Shown here piece after piece: positions 40,249 to 48,531 of a stretch of DNA of 64,000 nt. Location of the stretch: assembly GCA_018714205.1 (NCBI GenBank), contig DVNR01000062.1:1-64000 (forward strand), read 5' to 3'. The position numbers and the translations under genes are program-made. Origin of the DNA: Candidatus Aphodousia faecipullorum (GTDB lineage Bacteria > Pseudomonadota > Gammaproteobacteria > Burkholderiales > Burkholderiaceae_F). A model generated the notes under the pieces. It searched no databases and had not been told where the DNA came from. It saw only the letters and a list, made by a program, of their open reading frames with translations. Positions within the stretch are counted from its first letter, which is position 1. The number at the start of each line of letters is the position of its first letter.

Positions 40249-41739
40249 TTAAAACGCTTTCATTTTGCGCATCGCCTTGGCGACTTCACCTTCTTCAGGG
40301 GTAAGGTAGCGACTGGTTGTCCCAACCGAGGCGTGCCCCATGGCGTTTTGCACCACGTTGACCGGCATCTGTTTTAAAGCCGTCGTAGCGAAGGTATGCC
40401 TTAACCAGTGCGTTGAGCTCGCGCGGAATTTGGCGGCATCCATCGGATGATTTTCTTCGACGTGAAGCGCACATTCTTCTAAAAAATCAAGAAGCGTTCG
40501 ATAAAGACCTGAGCGGCTAAGAGCCGTTACTCGGGCTTGCCCTTCTTTTAAAACTGTCTTTCGCCCTCGTCCGAGCGAGGCAAGAAGGGGTGTGTCGGCA
40601 TCACAAAGGCCAATGCCAGGCAAACCCCGAAATTGCAGATAGTGATTGATGAGCGCCATCTGCTCGTCCTGAAGTGGCAAGCGCCTAATCTTATCCCCCT
40701 TACCCACGACTTCAATGACAGTGATCGTTTCGTTGTCAATGCGACGCTCCACAATCCAACCGGCTCTCGATTGAAGCATTTCGCTCGCTCGAAGGCCAAG
40801 CCCTTTGCCAAGCATCAGGATAACCGCCAAGCGCGCATGGCGCTCGCTATCCTCCTGAGCCTCAAAATACTCGCTGATCATTGACCACTGCTCTTCGGTA
40901 AAAGATCGATCCGCGAACTCTTTAGGAGCCCCTTCGCCCTGCAAGAATGGGACCTTGTTGGTGATCTGGTCAAAGGGGTTGTAGATGATGTAGCCAGTCT
41001 TCTTCAAAAAGTTGAAAAGCTGCTTGATAACCGTCATTGACAGCTTGCGAGATGGCTGAGAAAGGGGAGCGTTAAAGGGTCGCCAATCCGGATTGTCGCG
41101 AGGTAAATTTTTCGGACCGATCCAATCCGACTGAGGACAACGCCAACGTTTTTTCCACTCGGAGTCGTCGAGTCGACCGAGTTGCTCCAACCAGCGTAAA
41201 TAGCCCGACGCTTCCTCAAGCCCCACCGAACTTAAAGCGATTTCGCGCTCCACCGTGCACCATAATAGAAAGCGTTCCGCTTCTTTTCGATAGACGCCAT
41301 AAGTGTTTCGATTGTTGGCTCGGGCGGCAAGCCAGGCTTTAAGTGCGCTTAAGTCATCGGTGGCCTCGAGGCTTCGGATATGGTCTGAGGCCCGATTAGT
41401 TCCTTCCCGACCGTCAAGTCCTAACCCAAGTTTGATTCGTTCAAGAGGAACAATTTGAGGATTGGGAGGCGGTAGTGGCTTGTCGTCGGCTTTGACCGTT
41501 TTTTTCTTTCGGGTTTTCATGAACCCCTTTTCCTGCAACCAGCCCTTTAAAGCGTCGCTCTCGTCAGGGGATAAATTCAATTCGACAAGACGATTCTCCG
41601 CGGCGGCGCGCGCCAAGTCACTGACTCGAATGAGTCCAAGGCGAAGCGCTCGGACAGTCAATTCCGGAGTCATCAAGTCCGCAATCAATGTTTTTTTCGT
41701 GATTTCGGCAGGTTCAGCGAGAAAAAAAGGCAATGTCAT
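40249..41739 (-). CDS. Tyrosine-type site-specific recombinase/integrase with extra N-terminal domain
   Basis: ORF 496 aa; catalytic R in GLGLRASEML, K in VVGKGDKIRRLPL, HWLRHTFA (HxxR), GHASVGTTSRYL (H/Y). Confidence 0.93.
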   Translation of the reverse strand: MTLPFFLAEPAEITKKTLIADLMTPELTVRALRLGLIRVSDLARAAAENRLVELNLSPDESDALKGWLQEKGFMKTRKKKTVKADDKPLPPPNPQIVPLERIKLGLGLDGREGTNRASDHIRSLEATDDLSALKAWLAARANNRNTYGVYRKEAERFLLWCTVEREIALSSVGLEEASGYLRWLEQLGRLDDSEWKKRWRCPQSDWIGPKNLPRDNPDWRPFNAPLSQPSRKLSMTVIKQLFNFLKKTGYIIYNPFDQITNKVPFLQGEGAPKEFADRSFTEEQWSMISEYFEAQEDSERHARLAVILMLGKGLGLRASEMLQSRAGWIVERRIDNETITVIEVVGKGDKIRRLPLQDEQMALINHYLQFRGLPGIGLCDADTPLLASLGRGRKTVLKEGQARVTALSRSGLYRTLLDFLEECALHVEENHPMDAAKFRASSTHWLRHTFATTALKQMPVNVVQNAMGHASVGTTSRYLTPEEGEVAKAMRKMKAF

Positions 41740-41843
41740 ACTAAACGGAACAAAAATAGGGCCATTTTGCTATCTAATGACGTGCAATTTTAGACGAAGT
41801 TGCTACCATTGATCCTTGTGATTTTTTTGGAAAGGCTTGCGCC

Positions 41844-43757
41844 ATGCGGCGATTTTTAATTACTGTGGTAGCGGTGATGGTGGTGATGTTTTCCGCCATG
41901 GGGGTGGAGTCACTGATCATGGGCGATCATCACTCCATCTTGCGTCAAACGCTATCCAGTCCGGTTAAACGTTTGATTGATTTACCGAGAAGCAACCCCA
42001 ATCAAGTGGTGGTTGGAATTGACGATCAGGCCGATCCGTATCTGTTGCGCGAACATGTCTCCAAAACATTGGACGCCATTGACAAAAAGGCTCGCGAAGC
42101 CAATCGATTTCTTGTGATTAAAATTTTGGATCGTGAATCCATCGCAACGAGCCTCAGGGAACATCAAATTGATTTTTTAATCAGTGACTCTGATTTTTTC
42201 GCTGAGTTAGCTTTTAGTGATCAAATCAAACCGATCGCCATGCTTTGGCGTCCACAAGCCCGTTCGCCGTCGCACTCAAGCGCAAGCACAATTGTCGTGC
42301 GAAAAACCGATACATCGATTTACACGTTGGCCGATTTAGTCGAGGGACGTTTCAAGGTGATCGCCACCTCGCCCTACTCCTTTGCCGGTTATCAATTGGC
42401 TCGTGATCCTTTTGTAAAAATGAATTATGCGTGGCAGCAGGCCTTCAAGAATTTGAGTTTTACGGCCGAAGGCGATCCTTTGGATGTTTTGCATGCTGTG
42501 AAGTACGGCACAGCCGATGTGGGGATAGTGCCTGCCTGTTATCTGGAATCGGCTATGAGCCGAAACTTGGCGCATTTAAGTGACTACCGAATCATCAATC
42601 CTCAGCCCACCGCTGACTTGGCCTGTCAACATTCCACGGACACTTTTCCGGGAATCATGGTTTCTTATCGCAACGGCGTGGACTCCAATGACATTTTGGA
42701 CATGACCAACACGCTTCTTGGAATGAAGCTCGACGGGGGAAGCACTTGGAGTCTGCCAGAAAATACGCGAGAGCTTTATGACGTGTTGTATCGTCTTCGT
42801 TTGGGACCATACAACAACATCACCTACTCAACGATCTACCGCATATTGAGCGAAAATCGGATGATTTTCATCGCGGCGATCTTCCTTTTGGTCGCAGGCT
42901 TTTTCTATAACCTCATCATTTCCGTTGAAGTGGCTTCTCGCACCAAAGCGTTGAAGCGAGCGCTTGCAGAAACCGAACGGATTTCCAAGCAGCAAGAGCA
43001 ATCGAATGAATACATCTCCCGTTTGGAGCGAACCGGCATTGTCGGGCAGATGTCGAGCATGATCGCGCACGAGTTAAAGCAACCCCTTGCCACGGTCGCG
43101 AACTACTCCCGCGGGCTTTTGCGTCGCATCGATAAAGGAACCGCCGATAAAGAGACCATCGTCAAAATCCTGAAGGAAATTGAATATCACACCAATCGGG
43201 CAAGCGAAATTGTCGATCACGTCCGAAGCTACGCCAAAGCGCATGATATCAAGCGGGAAAAGCATGACCTTCGTGTCATTGCTGAAAACACCATCGCCAC
43301 GTTTGAGAAGTCCGGTCGGACGCAAGTGCCGGTGCGACTGGAGGGGGTGAGATCTGCCTGGGTCGAGGCCGATGACTGGGAAGTGGAACTCGCGCTTTTA
43401 AATCTTTTGAAAAACTCCGCCGACGCTTTCGCCGAAGTTCATCCAGTCCGTTTCGGCGAGGGTGGTCAATGTATCCGCATTCGTATTGAGGATCATGAGG
43501 ACACATGGTGGATTCGAGTGATAGATAATGCCAAATCCGTCACAAAAGAATTCACTGACCAATTCTTTCACAAGCTTGAAACCACAAAGGCTCAGGGCTT
43601 GGGTCTGGGATTGTCTATTGTCAGTTCCCTCGCTGAGCGTCACGCCGGGCGCGTTTGGGCTGAACCGAATGAGGTGAGGGGAGTGATCGTCACAATGGAA
43701 TTGCCGAAATACCACGATCCGGATGAGACTGAGGAAAGTCAGAACTCAACGAATTGA
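41844..43757 (+). CDS. Sensor histidine kinase with periplasmic PhnD-like binding domain
   Basis: ORF 637 aa; periplasmic phosphonate-binding-like domain, TM, H-box MSSMIAHELKQPLATVANYSRGLLRR, N-box LLNLLKNSADA, GLGLGLSIV. Confidence 0.9.
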   Translation: MRRFLITVVAVMVVMFSAMGVESLIMGDHHSILRQTLSSPVKRLIDLPRSNPNQVVVGIDDQADPYLLREHVSKTLDAIDKKAREANRFLVIKILDRESIATSLREHQIDFLISDSDFFAELAFSDQIKPIAMLWRPQARSPSHSSASTIVVRKTDTSIYTLADLVEGRFKVIATSPYSFAGYQLARDPFVKMNYAWQQAFKNLSFTAEGDPLDVLHAVKYGTADVGIVPACYLESAMSRNLAHLSDYRIINPQPTADLACQHSTDTFPGIMVSYRNGVDSNDILDMTNTLLGMKLDGGSTWSLPENTRELYDVLYRLRLGPYNNITYSTIYRILSENRMIFIAAIFLLVAGFFYNLIISVEVASRTKALKRALAETERISKQQEQSNEYISRLERTGIVGQMSSMIAHELKQPLATVANYSRGLLRRIDKGTADKETIVKILKEIEYHTNRASEIVDHVRSYAKAHDIKREKHDLRVIAENTIATFEKSGRTQVPVRLEGVRSAWVEADDWEVELALLNLLKNSADAFAEVHPVRFGEGGQCIRIRIEDHEDTWWIRVIDNAKSVTKEFTDQFFHKLETTKAQGLGLGLSIVSSLAERHAGRVWAEPNEVRGVIVTMELPKYHDPDETEESQNSTN

Positions 43758-43784
43758 CAGTTGGTAGCCCGAAAATTCGCAATC

Positions 43785-43814
43785 AACTCTGTGGAATCGG
43801 ACCCCCACAGAGTT
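43785..43814. terminator. Perfect 10-bp stem hairpin between convergent genes
   Basis: AACTCTGTGG-AATCGGACCC-CCACAGAGTT; no strong T tract. Confidence 0.5.
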
Positions 43815-43829
43815 ATTGCGCCGGCTCGT

Positions 43830-44369
43830 TCAGCCGTTCTTTTGAATTTCCTCGTTCCAATTGAAATCGACCGGGTACTCATCATGAATCAAAACGCAGT
43901 GAACATCATGGCTTTTAGCGCTCGCCAATACGTTCGCATTGTCTTCTAAAACGCTTTCCAACGTGCAATCATCATCGTTTAGACGCTTTTCAATTACACG
44001 AGCATATCGTTTGATGTCTTCAAAATGAGCTCTTATATAGTCTTCACTCATGGCTAAGCAGACTAATCGGATATGTTTGAGATAATCTTCAGAGAAGTCT
44101 TTCTTGCAATCAAGCGGAATATAGCAACCTTCAATAATTAAATTTTGTTCATTTTCAATAGCCGTCTTTATCATCTCACGCGCAATCGGCCAGAGGTATG
44201 CGGTCAATTCCGCGTCGCTGCTAAAGAGGGTGAGCTGCGTATGGCCACTTCGTATCAGTCCCATTTTCAAATGATCAAGCGACAGGTAAGGGTAGTTGTA
44301 CGTTTCAAGAAATTTTTGAGCCAGTGCAGTTTTACCTGTGTGAGACGCGCCGGTTATCAGGATGATCAT
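43830..44369 (-). CDS. Small P-loop nucleotide kinase-like protein
   Basis: ORF 179 aa; Walker A MIILITGASHTGKTALAQKF, NLIIEGCYIP. Confidence 0.7.
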   Translation of the reverse strand: MIILITGASHTGKTALAQKFLETYNYPYLSLDHLKMGLIRSGHTQLTLFSSDAELTAYLWPIAREMIKTAIENEQNLIIEGCYIPLDCKKDFSEDYLKHIRLVCLAMSEDYIRAHFEDIKRYARVIEKRLNDDDCTLESVLEDNANVLASAKSHDVHCVLIHDEYPVDFNWNEEIQKNG

Positions 44370-44447
44370 CCGCTTCCCCTTTGGTTACCTTCAACCCAAA
44401 TCAAGTGGGTAAAACGATAAATAAAGTAAATTAAAGTATCACTTTAA

Positions 44448-45920
44448 CTATTGAAACGTAATATCGTATTGTTCAGGACCATAGCAGTTTTCTACTTCAA
44501 GTATGATTGGACATTGGATAAATTCTTGTGTCAGATCAAGGGCTTGAGCTTCATCTTCAAGGAATAGATCAATAACGTTTTGGCTTGCGTTGATGCAAAA
44601 TTCGCGGGCTTCGGGGTACTGGCGCCACTCACGCAGCAGCTCGCGCAAAATTTCATAACACACCGTTCGGGCGGTCTTGATTTCACCACGTCCGCCGCAA
44701 AGTGGGCAAGGCTCACAGAGAATGTGCGATAAAGAGTCCCTCGTTCTTTTGCGAGTCATTTCCACCAATCCAAGTTCGGTGAAATTGCTGATGGTCGTGT
44801 GAACTCGATCACTTTGAACGGCTTTTTGCAATTCTGCCAAGACAGCTGCACGGTGAGAGTCTTTATCCATATCGATGAAGTCGATGATGATAATGCCACC
44901 CAAATTGCGAAGCCGAAGCTGACGTGCGATCGTGCGAGCCGCTTCTAAGTTGGTTTTGAAGACCGTGTCACCAAAATCGCGTTTGCCGACGAAACCACCC
45001 GTGTTGACATCAATCGTGCACATCGCCTCATTCTGGTCAAAAACCAGGTATCCGCCTGACTTCAAATCAACACGGCGAGCCAACGCTTGTTCGATCTCCG
45101 CATCAATCCCGTATTGTTCAAACAAGGGAATGTCCCCGGTGTATTTGAAAAGCTTGTCTTGGGCGGCGGGAACAAACGCCATCGCGAAATCATGCAATGA
45201 CTCAATATTTTCATCCCAAGCGTCAATTAGGACTCTTTCCGTGCTTTCATTGACCATGTCGCGCAGGGCGCGCTCTTCCAGATAGAGATCCTGGTAAAGC
45301 AGCGCAGGAGCCGCTAGCGTTTTAGACCGAGACTCGATTTGCGCCCACAACAATGAAAGGTATTTCATGTCAGCGGTAAAGTCGCTTTCGGTCGCGCCTT
45401 CAGCGCACGTGCGAACGATATAGCCGCCTTTTTCGCTTGCGGGTTTCACTGAGGTGATCAGAGCCTTCAAGCGGTCGCGTTCGGCTTCATCCTCGATGCG
45501 TTGGGAAACGCCGATGTGTGGCTCCTTGGGCAAATAAACCAATTTGTGACCTGCTAGTGAAATCGTGGTGGTCAGTCTTGCGCCTTTCGTCCCAATTGGG
45601 TCCTTGGAAACCTGGACCATAATTGCATCGCCTTCATGAAGGATGTATTCGATCGGTTTATATGAGCCATCGTCCTGTCGAGCGGTGAATATGTCATGAA
45701 TGTGTAAAAAAGCCGTTCGCTCTAGGCCGATGTCTACAAAGGCCGACTGCATGCCGGGTAGGACCCGAGCGACTTTGCCCTTATAAACATTGCCCACTAA
45801 TCCTCGTTGCGCTCGTCGCTCAATGTGAAGATCTTCCAGAACTCCATTGACCATCAAGGCGACTCGCGTTTCCTGCGCTGAGCAGTGAATTAATAACTCT
45901 TCTCGAAGCATTCTTCTCAA
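44448..45920 (-). CDS. rng: Ribonuclease G
   Basis: ORF 490 aa; S1 domain GNVYKGKVARVLPGMQSAFVDIGLERTAFLH, TIDVNTGGFVG, GGIIIIDFIDM, CPLCGGRG. Confidence 0.96.
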   Translation of the reverse strand: MRRMLREELLIHCSAQETRVALMVNGVLEDLHIERRAQRGLVGNVYKGKVARVLPGMQSAFVDIGLERTAFLHIHDIFTARQDDGSYKPIEYILHEGDAIMVQVSKDPIGTKGARLTTTISLAGHKLVYLPKEPHIGVSQRIEDEAERDRLKALITSVKPASEKGGYIVRTCAEGATESDFTADMKYLSLLWAQIESRSKTLAAPALLYQDLYLEERALRDMVNESTERVLIDAWDENIESLHDFAMAFVPAAQDKLFKYTGDIPLFEQYGIDAEIEQALARRVDLKSGGYLVFDQNEAMCTIDVNTGGFVGKRDFGDTVFKTNLEAARTIARQLRLRNLGGIIIIDFIDMDKDSHRAAVLAELQKAVQSDRVHTTISNFTELGLVEMTRKRTRDSLSHILCEPCPLCGGRGEIKTARTVCYEILRELLREWRQYPEAREFCINASQNVIDLFLEDEAQALDLTQEFIQCPIILEVENCYGPEQYDITFQ

Positions 45921-46061
45921 TCCAAAATTGTCTGAGACGAATTGTAGCTGAGGAATGGGATAGTCACTTTTTTAGCTTAAAAAACACCATAAAAAAACGC
46001 TCAATTGCGACCTATTTGGTAAAATTCAGCCGTTTTTTAAATTCTTTTTCCGGACTGAATT

Positions 46062-47024
46062 ATGAGTGAATTGCTGACATCGGCAATGACGGCTCAACAA
46101 GCGAGCCAAAGCCTTGGGGTTTACTTCTGTGCCGCCGACGGCGAAGACGAAATCCTGCCGAATTACACGGTGGACCTGACAGACGATCATGCCACAGCCT
46201 TTTTGCGTCGGTTGCTGACAACCGATGTCAAGGAATTGCCCACCGGCGGCGTGATTCAATCATTTGTCTTAAACGCCTTGGGATTGGTGACGGACTTTGT
46301 GACCGTGGCCCATGTTCAAGATAAACACTACCGGATAATCTTTCAGTCCATTGATACCTTGGCATGGATGCATCAAGTCGCAAAGGCCTTTGATGTTGAC
46401 TTGATAGAGCCTAAAGTACATAGCGCGGTGATTTTCGGCTCAAAACGGCAAGAACTTTTTTCAGTGCTTCCAAACCGCTGCGCTGAAGTGGAGCATGATG
46501 GTGAAAAATTATTGGTGATCGCGCTCCCGAATCGGTTGATTGTTCAGGGCGCAGCCTCGGCCATTGACGCGCTCAAATCCGATAAAACCTTGTCACTGGA
46601 TGCGATGGCAGTCAACTCGCTTTTGATTTTAGCCAATGAGCCTCATGCCTTGGACTGGATGTCGGGTGACGTGACGCCAACCGCTATTGGTGGCGCGCAA
46701 TATCTTAATTTCAACGACCCGGCTCGAATGTTTATCGGTCGCGCTTTGACAGAAGCGCGCTACCGTGCGGAAACACCGAAAAAGGCGGTTGTCCTTCAAT
46801 CGCATGATGATCAGCCCGAGGCCTGGTTTGACGATCCGAAAACGGTCACCATTGCCGCGCCTGACGGCACGCCGCTTTATAAAACAACGCGTGTCGGCAT
46901 GTTAGGCAATGCGCTTATTGCCCGGGCAGCGCTTGATCAATCGTTTGACAGTGGAAAATGCCTTTGGATCTACGCGGATAACGATGATAACGTGGCCTTC
47001 CGCGTGGATTGCCTTTCAAACTAG
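46062..47024 (+). CDS. GcvT-like (aminomethyltransferase-fold) protein
   Basis: ORF 320 aa; ATAFLRRLLTTDVKELPTGGVIQSFVLNALGLVTDFVTV resembles the GcvT N-terminal core; C-terminal EARYRAETPKKAVVL. Confidence 0.65.
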   Translation: MSELLTSAMTAQQASQSLGVYFCAADGEDEILPNYTVDLTDDHATAFLRRLLTTDVKELPTGGVIQSFVLNALGLVTDFVTVAHVQDKHYRIIFQSIDTLAWMHQVAKAFDVDLIEPKVHSAVIFGSKRQELFSVLPNRCAEVEHDGEKLLVIALPNRLIVQGAASAIDALKSDKTLSLDAMAVNSLLILANEPHALDWMSGDVTPTAIGGAQYLNFNDPARMFIGRALTEARYRAETPKKAVVLQSHDDQPEAWFDDPKTVTIAAPDGTPLYKTTRVGMLGNALIARAALDQSFDSGKCLWIYADNDDNVAFRVDCLSN

Positions 47025-47033
47025 GAGTGAGTC

Positions 47034-48425
47034 GTGAGTGTGAGTGTTTTTGATATCTTTCGCGTGGGGATCGGACCGTCATCGTCTCACACGGTCGGTC
47101 CCATGCGCGCTGCCTATCGTTTCAGCAAAGAACTTTGTGAAAAAGGGCTGGACCGACAGACCGCTCGGTTATGGGTTGATTTAATGGGAAGCCTGGGCGC
47201 CACCGGCATCGGTCACGGCACTGACACGGCTTTTCAGATCGGATTGACTGGCGTGCTGCCTGCCACCATTAATTTGGATGAGGCGCCGAAAGTCCTCGAA
47301 GATATCAAAACGCGTCATAAACTGCGCTTGCCCAGCGGACGAGAAATTGATTTCGATCCAGCGCGCGACGTTATTTTATCGCCCGAAAAAATCGCGATTT
47401 ATCACACCAACGCTATCCATGTCATCGCTCAAGATGAAAATGGCGAAATTCTCTTGGCCCGACGGTACTATTCGATCGGTGGCGGCTTCATTGTTGAATC
47501 CGATCCTGATAACTTTGACAAGGTCACCGAAGACAAAGAAACTTTGCACAAAACGCCTCAGCCGTATCCGGTTGACAGCGCGGCAGACCTCTTGCGCTGG
47601 TGCCATGAAACCGGTCTGAGCATTCCTGAAGTTGTGCGTGCAAACGAACGCGCTTGGAAAACCGATGAGCAAATTGACCGAGAGTTAGATTACATCTGGC
47701 AGATGATGAAGGACTGTGTCTCGCGTGGACTCAAAGCGGAAGGGGTGATGCCCGGGCCGCTCAAAGTCAAACGCCGCGCCAAACAGATGTATGAGCATTT
47801 GGACTTCTCGCATCGCACTTTGAATGACCCATTGGCTGTATTGGATTGGGTCAACGCCTTCGCTTTTGCCGCCAGTGAGCAAAATGCCTGCGGCGGTCAG
47901 GTGGTGACCGCTCCAACAAACGGCGCTGCGGGCGTCATTCCCGCTGTCTTGCACTATTACATGAAGTTTATTGACAATGCCGACATTCATGGCGTTCGAG
48001 ACTTTTTGTTGACGGCTGGCCAGATTGGCGCGCTTTATAAGGAAAACGCCTCTATTTCAGGTGCCGAAGTCGGCTGCCAGGGAGAAGTCGGGGTTGCTTG
48101 CTCAATGGCTTCAGGCGCTCTTGCGCAAATTCTGGGCGCCACTCCTGAACAGGTCGAGAACGCCGCTGAAATTGGAATGGAACATCACCTAGGCATGACG
48201 TGCGACCCAGTGGCCGGTCAAGTCCAGATTCCCTGCATTGAACGCAACGCAGTTGCGGCTGTGAAAGCCATTAATTCGGCTCGCCTGGCTTTGATGGGAG
48301 ACGGCCATCACTACGTATCCTTGGATCAAGTGATTGTTACTATGTACAAAACCGGTCTCGATTTGCAATCCAAATATAAGGAAACCAGTCAAGGCGGATT
48401 AGCGGTCAGCGTTGTTGAATGCTAG
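47034..48425 (+). CDS. sdaA: L-serine ammonia-lyase
   Basis: ORF 463 aa; GIGPSSSHTVGPMRAA, VTAPTNGAAGVIPAVLHYY, EVGCQGEVGVACSMA. Confidence 0.97.
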   Translation: MSVSVFDIFRVGIGPSSSHTVGPMRAAYRFSKELCEKGLDRQTARLWVDLMGSLGATGIGHGTDTAFQIGLTGVLPATINLDEAPKVLEDIKTRHKLRLPSGREIDFDPARDVILSPEKIAIYHTNAIHVIAQDENGEILLARRYYSIGGGFIVESDPDNFDKVTEDKETLHKTPQPYPVDSAADLLRWCHETGLSIPEVVRANERAWKTDEQIDRELDYIWQMMKDCVSRGLKAEGVMPGPLKVKRRAKQMYEHLDFSHRTLNDPLAVLDWVNAFAFAASEQNACGGQVVTAPTNGAAGVIPAVLHYYMKFIDNADIHGVRDFLLTAGQIGALYKENASISGAEVGCQGEVGVACSMASGALAQILGATPEQVENAAEIGMEHHLGMTCDPVAGQVQIPCIERNAVAAVKAINSARLALMGDGHHYVSLDQVIVTMYKTGLDLQSKYKETSQGGLAVSVVEC

Positions 48426-48481
48426 AACGGTTTTAATTGGTTTTTAGGCCGACTCTATCGTCGGTCTTCTGAACCCAGCGA

Positions 48482-48513
48482 AAAAGGGGCAGCCGAATAA
48501 ATTCGACTGCCCC
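48482..48513 (-). terminator. Rho-independent terminator for the minus-strand protease gene
   Basis: Minus strand GGGGCAGTCGAATTTATTCGGCTGCCCC followed by TTTTT. Confidence 0.8.
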
Positions 48514-48531
48514 AAATGCTAACTAATCAAC

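Noticed and set aside
40249-41739. Prophage or integron platform
   Set aside because: Only a recombinase; no structural phage genes, attC-like cassettes or flanking att duplications visible.
43830-44369. Toxin-antitoxin locus (zeta-like toxin)
   Set aside because: No small partner ORF with antitoxin character adjacent, and no defined zeta-specific motif beyond the P-loop.
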